Assembly: GCA_943349675.1 (NCBI GenBank)
Contig: CALQZN010000005.1
Span: 1-24,936 of the forward strand
DNA from: Candidatus Nomurabacteria bacterium
GTDB lineage: Bacteria; Patescibacteriota; Minisyncoccia; Phycocordibacterales; SBAW01
Length of the DNA: 24,936 nucleotides
Direction of reading: 5' to 3'
The notes under the pieces were generated by a model that saw nothing but the letters and a program-made list of their open reading frames with translations, searched no databases and had not been told where the DNA came from. The position numbers were made by a program, and so were the translations under genes. Each line of letters begins with the position of its first letter. Positions within the stretch are counted from its first letter, which is position 1. Below are positions 21,693 to 24,936 of the stretch, one piece after another.

Positions 21693-22698
21693 GGCTCCCA
21701 CTTTGTGCGACGTGGCGCACCAGTGTGTGCGCATACCCCATCTCATTGTCATACCAAGCAAGTACTTTTACCAAGTTACCACCCACCACGCGGGTCATCG
21801 CCAAGTCAGCAATTGATGCATGGGTCGAGCCTATAATATCGCTCGACACCAGCGGCTCGTTTGTTGCGTCAAAAATCCCCTTCCACTGTGGGCTTTTTGC
21901 TGCCTCCTCTAGAATGGAATTTACTTCCTCTGCTGTAGTATCTCGCTTTGCAATAAATGTCACATCAACCAGCGACCCAGCAACTACTGGAACGCGGATG
22001 GCAATGCCGTCGAATTTGTTTTCTAGATTTGGGTAGGCTTTGGTAACCGCAACAGCGGCACCCGTGGATGACGGCGCAATGTTTTGAGCAGCTGCACGGC
22101 CACGACGAAAGTCGCCCTTGGCCGGAGAGTCAACAAGTGACTGCGTTGCAGTGTAGGCATGCACAGTACTGAGCAGCGCTTTTTCGATACCAACTTTCTC
22201 ATCCAAAATAGCAATAAGTGGGCTTGCCGAGTTTGTAGTACACGAAGCATTGGAGCTTATGGTGCAGGTCCCTAGTTTGTCTTCGTTAAGGCCTACCAAG
22301 ATTGTCGCCCCATTTGGCGCATCGTCTTTAACGGGCGCAGTAATAACCACACGCTTGGCTCCTGCAGTTATGTGTGCTTGTGATTTTTCGTAACTGTCAA
22401 AAATACCAGTAGACTCAACCACTACATCTATATTCATCTTGCCCCACGGCAAGTTGGCTGGCTCACGTTCGCTCAAAAAAACGATTTCGCGATTGTCGAT
22501 AAAAAGTTTGCCTTCTTTTACTTCAACAGCAAATGGCGCTTTGCGGTATACACTGTCGTACGCAAGTAAGTAGGCCAAGTTGTCTAAACTACCTAAGTCG
22601 TTGACTGCTACTATTTCGATATCTGGATTAGTATGTGCTGCGCGTACAAATGCTCTGCCAATGCGCCCCAGCCCGTTTATTGCTACTCGTGTCTTCAT
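21685..22698 (-). CDS. gap: Glyceraldehyde-3-phosphate dehydrogenase
   Basis: This NAD-dependent enzyme oxidises glyceraldehyde-3-phosphate to 1,3-bisphosphoglycerate. The 337-aa protein begins with the Rossmann signature VAINGLGRIGRAFVRAA. NDL at about 33-35 fits NAD rather than NADP preference. The catalytic Cys153 is in SNASCTTNSASP, with Ser where most enzymes have a second Cys, and His180 is in TVHAYTATQS. RRGRAAAQNIAPSSTGAA and WYDNEMGYAHTLVRH complete the family pattern. Pgk and Tpi, its frequent neighbours, are absent; it heads the pilin/pentose-phosphate cluster instead. An extended -10 (TGCTAGAAT) ends 9 nt before the ATG, with a GGGGAG in between, so translation could be leaderless or use a very short leader. 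Confidence 0.95.
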   Translation of the reverse strand: MKTRVAINGLGRIGRAFVRAAHTNPDIEIVAVNDLGSLDNLAYLLAYDSVYRKAPFAVEVKEGKLFIDNREIVFLSEREPANLPWGKMNIDVVVESTGIFDSYEKSQAHITAGAKRVVITAPVKDDAPNGATILVGLNEDKLGTCTISSNASCTTNSASPLIAILDEKVGIEKALLSTVHAYTATQSLVDSPAKGDFRRGRAAAQNIAPSSTGAAVAVTKAYPNLENKFDGIAIRVPVVAGSLVDVTFIAKRDTTAEEVNSILEEAAKSPQWKGIFDATNEPLVSSDIIGSTHASIADLAMTRVVGGNLVKVLAWYDNEMGYAHTLVRHVAQSGSHV

Positions 22699-22707
22699 AT
22701 ACTCCCC

Positions 22708-22716
22708 ATTCTAGCA
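22708..22716 (-). promoter_or_regulatory. Extended -10 promoter at the head of the gap-pilin-tkt cluster
   Basis: On the minus strand TGC precedes TAGAAT (22708-22713), an extended -10 arrangement ending 9 nt before the GAPDH ATG. No -35 at standard spacing is convincing. A TTGACT present upstream is 23 nt away, too far, and belongs to the terminator stem. This is the only candidate promoter for the whole set before the internal element at 18820. Confidence 0.5.
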
Positions 22717-22737
22717 TCATTTTATAGACACACATCC

Positions 22738-22776
22738 AGTCAAAACTAACGCAGTCTGACTGCGTTAGTTTTGACT
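22738..22776. terminator. Strong hairpin terminator of the tail-fibre-like gene
   Basis: Positions 22738-22755 and 22759-22776 are exact reverse complements, giving an 18-bp stem with a 3-nt loop. The stem is AT-rich at its base (AAAACTAA/TTAGTTTT), so either strand has a T-rich 3' arm and it could work in both directions. It overlaps the TAG of the tail-fibre-like gene and isolates it from the GAPDH promoter just beyond. Confidence 0.8.
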
Positions 22777-24936
22777 ACTCTGAAGTTGTGGAGGAGTCTG
22801 GGGATGACGCAGCGCTAGAATCAGTGGTGCTCGAGTCGGCAGTGCTTGTGTCAGAAGATGTATCGGAACCGCTTGTCTGTGCAGAAGACGACTCTGAGTC
22901 AGTGGTTGAGTTATCGGTAGTGTCCACTGGCGCAGCGCTTTCATCTACAGGAGCATCAGCTTGTGTAGTAGTGTCTGTATTCGACCCCGACGTAGCACCA
23001 CCCACATCTTCAGAGCCGGAAGTAGTTGGCGTTGACGATGCCACTCCCTCATCAGTCATTTCTGTAGTTGTTGTGGCAACTTCACCCTCCCCGCCCTCTG
23101 TCGTTAGAGGTGTTGAAGTACTAGTATCTGTCTGTGTTTGCAACTCTGTATCTGGCTCTGATGTTAAGTCACCCACCACACACTCGCCTGGCGTTGTTGC
23201 CCCCTCGCCATTTACCACTTCGAAGCAGTATGGCTCGCCGGTTACTTTGTCGAAGAGTGTGATGCCCGCAGGGCGCTCGCTTGAGCCAACCATCAACGTG
23301 TTTGTGGTGATGTGGTCTGCAAACAAGTCCATAAAGTGGATGATGCCGTTTTCGAGCGTGACCCCAAGCGCCGAAAGTGCCTCAAGTAGGGTCTGCGTAA
23401 ACGCAGCTACAAGTGGTGTTGAGGTTGCAGTAGATGAAGTTGCAACATCATCACCCGAGGTTGCAACGGTTGTTGAGACCATGCTTTGCAGTTGCCCCAT
23501 CAGTGACTCGAGCATACCGATGCGGTCGGTCACCTCGCTCGAGGCGCGTACATTACCATCCTCGTCTGTCATAAGGACTCCTGCACCGTATGCGCCGAGG
23601 CCAATGTTGCCCTGCGCATCTACTGATATCGCTGCGTCATGAGTGCCAGCATAGACCGACTTGATAGTGGCAGACCCTGTAAGTGCACCAGCAATGTCTA
23701 CTGCGCCGTTTATCTCTTTAATAGCCGAAACAAGGTATGGCGTAAGACCCGCGTAGTTCATACTCTTCATGCTGTTTGAGTCGGTCATAACCAAGTCAGA
23801 GAATATCGGCTCAACTTGTTGCGCGATAAAGCCCGAGTGCGGCGTAGTCGAACCTGTTTCTGTATTCCAGTTATACGTCACAGGATTCAGCGCCAAAATG
23901 CCCGTGAGCGCTGGAGACAGTGCGGTTATATTTTTCTTCAATCTCTCGTCAGATGAACATGACAGCGAGGTGGTAGTTGGGTTGATAAAACAGATACCGG
24001 TTGAGTTACCAAACGCCGCGACACTGCCTACAACAGAGCTATTACCCACAAGGAGCATTGTGGAAGATGCTGTAGTTGTGCCAATGCCCACCTTACCGTT
24101 GTTAAAGACCACAAGACTTGTCGCTGTTGAAGAGCCTACAACAAACGACGGGCCAAGAATACCGTTTGGATTTATCGATAACTTAGCCCATGGAGTCGAG
24201 GTGCCAATTCCTACGTTACCAATGTTGTCTATGTTAAAGAGCGTGGTCGTAGCAGTCGCAGTAGAGCTTGCGATGGTAAACAGGTTTCTTGATATTGCCC
24301 CGTCGTTTGCATTAGCGTGCACCGAGAGTTTTGCAAGCGGTGTCGTTGAACTAATACCAACTCTGCCGTTACCGTTGAGCTTAAGAATACTGTTGACACT
24401 CGTGTAGTCAGAGGCGGCAGTAAGGTTGTGAAGGTAAAAGTCTATAAAGTTGTCGGTGGCGGTGGCTCCAACCATAGACCGAATCGTATTGTAGCGCGTT
24501 GCATTGTCCGTCCGTCCAAGGCGTATTTCGCCGAGAGTGCTGTTGGTTGCATAGATGTTTAGCGTTGTGGTACCAGCTTTAAAGTTTGCCAACTGTAAAC
24601 CTGCTCCTGCTATACCAACTTGGCTCGCTGCACTGTTGTAGATACCTGTCGTTGTATCTCCGCCCCAACTATATGCAGGGGTGCTAACTGCGTCAGAAGT
24701 ATTACCAAAGAATTGTCCCGAAGCACTAATGGCTGTGGTAGATGCGTACGGGAAACTGACAGTTCCAGCAGAGTTGATAGAAAACGGACGGTAGGTTGCG
24801 TTTGTAGCAAGCGCATCTGAGGTAGTACCAATCGAGAATACTCCGCTACTAGATTCCACAAACCAGTGCTTCTGGTTAGTTGATGCGTTGGTATCAGAGA
24901 TAGTTATTTTTGGCGCAGTCGCACCTGCAACGTTTA
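22775..24936 (-). CDS. Tail-fibre-like surface protein with S74 chaperone domain (5' end outside the window)
   Basis: The frame is open to the right edge, so the start is missing and at least 719 residues are visible. The upstream part consists of beta-rich repeats with the recurring pattern VGIGTSTP-AKLSI (for example around 24170-24380), typical of trimeric fibre shafts. An S74 intramolecular-chaperone domain follows: SDERLKKNI (23927-23953), NPVTYNW and GFIAQQVEPIF. In phage fibres and some surface proteins this domain guides trimerisation and then cuts itself off. Here about 330 more residues follow: a moderately conserved segment, then a low-complexity Ser/Thr/Asp/Glu tail from about 23150 to the stop. 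No LPXTG motif or C-terminal membrane helix is seen. A large adhesin or surface fibre is likelier than a phage gene, as no other phage gene is present. Confidence 0.8.
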   Translation of the reverse strand, partial: NVAGATAPKITISDTNASTNQKHWFVESSSGVFSIGTTSDALATNATYRPFSINSAGTVSFPYASTTAISASGQFFGNTSDAVSTPAYSWGGDTTTGIYNSAASQVGIAGAGLQLANFKAGTTTLNIYATNSTLGEIRLGRTDNATRYNTIRSMVGATATDNFIDFYLHNLTAASDYTSVNSILKLNGNGRVGISSTTPLAKLSVHANANDGAISRNLFTIASSTATATTTLFNIDNIGNVGIGTSTPWAKLSINPNGILGPSFVVGSSTATSLVVFNNGKVGIGTTTASSTMLLVGNSSVVGSVAAFGNSTGICFINPTTTSLSCSSDERLKKNITALSPALTGILALNPVTYNWNTETGSTTPHSGFIAQQVEPIFSDLVMTDSNSMKSMNYAGLTPYLVSAIKEINGAVDIAGALTGSATIKSVYAGTHDAAISVDAQGNIGLGAYGAGVLMTDEDGNVRASSEVTDRIGMLESLMGQLQSMVSTTVATSGDDVATSSTATSTPLVAAFTQTLLEALSALGVTLENGIIHFMDLFADHITTNTLMVGSSERPAGITLFDKVTGEPYCFEVVNGEGATTPGECVVGDLTSEPDTELQTQTDTSTSTPLTTEGGEGEVATTTTEMTDEGVASSTPTTSGSEDVGGATSGSNTDTTTQADAPVDESAAPVDTTDNSTTDSESSSAQTSGSDTSSDTSTADSSTTDSSAASSPDSSTTSE

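Noticed and set aside
22788..23642. Long plus-strand open frame of 284 codons opposite the tail-fibre-like gene
   Set aside because: It mirrors the low-complexity Ser/Thr/Asp tail read in antisense, has no recognisable domain, and the minus-strand frame carries clear S74 and repeat motifs.
23769..24407. Plus-strand open frame of 212 codons
   Set aside because: It is the antisense of the S74/fibre repeat region, with Val/Pro-rich composition typical of a shadow frame.
1..24936. CRISPR array, insertion sequence or integrase
   Set aside because: I saw no regularly spaced repeats, no transposase or recombinase motifs and no terminal inverted repeats with target duplications.
1..24936. Alternative code with TGA read as an amino acid
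   Set aside because: Recognisable genes are full length without in-frame TGA, so the standard code explains the window; the rarity of TGA stops is reported separately.
22775..24936. Prophage origin for the tail-fibre-like gene
   Set aside because: No other phage structural, lysis or integration gene is nearby, and the gene is followed directly by GAPDH.

Overview
The window looks like chromosomal DNA of a Patescibacteria (CPR) bacterium, most likely a Parcubacteria-type lineage. This is inferred from gene content, not from a 16S gene or database search. The pointers are: reduced protein lengths (PheS about 245 aa without its N-terminal coiled coil, PheT 602 aa without the tRNA-binding insert, EF-Ts 194 aa); many small type IV pilin-like genes; a split transketolase; a sortase but no complete biosynthetic operon; almost no Shine-Dalgarno sequences; and many genes whose -10 box lies only 6-10 nt upstream of the ATG, implying leaderless mRNAs. 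Of 28 genes with a visible stop codon, I count 20 TAA, 7 TAG and one TGA.

Layout. 1-2326 (surface): a promoter leaving the left edge, a small lipoprotein gene, a sortase, and a divergent membrane-anchored CARDB-like protein. The gap before gyrB holds a perfect hairpin flanked by DnaA-box-like sites. 2327-7048 (minus): gyrB, pheT, pheS. 7047-9002 (plus): a processive-type family 2 glycosyltransferase and a membrane-tethered thioredoxin-like protein, starting from a divergent promoter shared with pheS. 9012-12211 (minus): translation cluster rpmE-prfA-rpsB-tsf, a small membrane protein and tRNA-Thr. 12252-14353 (minus): a coiled-coil/lytic transglycosylase fusion and rplY (bL25). 14378-16254: class II aldolase (minus) and a PfkB-family sugar kinase (plus), divergent from a shared palindromic -10 element.

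16251-22698 (minus) is the most remarkable part. In transcription order it reads GAPDH, pilin D, RpiB, a decayed pilin tail, Rpe, pilin C, pilin B, transketolase N-half, pilin A, transketolase C-half, and an unannotated 58-aa membrane peptide. Every junction between two carbon-metabolism enzymes carries a type IV pilin-like gene or its remnant. At three junctions the pilin ATG overlaps the enzyme's TAA stop by exactly 8 nt (pattern ATGNNTAA), and the next enzyme starts 3-4 nt after the pilin stop, so pilin and enzyme translation are probably coupled. The enzymes cover the non-oxidative pentose phosphate pathway (Tkt, Rpe, RpiB) and, with nearby Fba, the PfkB kinase and GAPDH, connect to glycolysis; no transaldolase, Pgk or Tpi is seen here.

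22738-24936 (minus): a strong hairpin terminator and the 3' part of a large tail-fibre-like surface protein with an S74 intramolecular-chaperone domain followed by a long Ser/Thr-rich tail. It runs off the right edge. No CRISPR array, insertion sequence, integrase or rRNA gene was seen.
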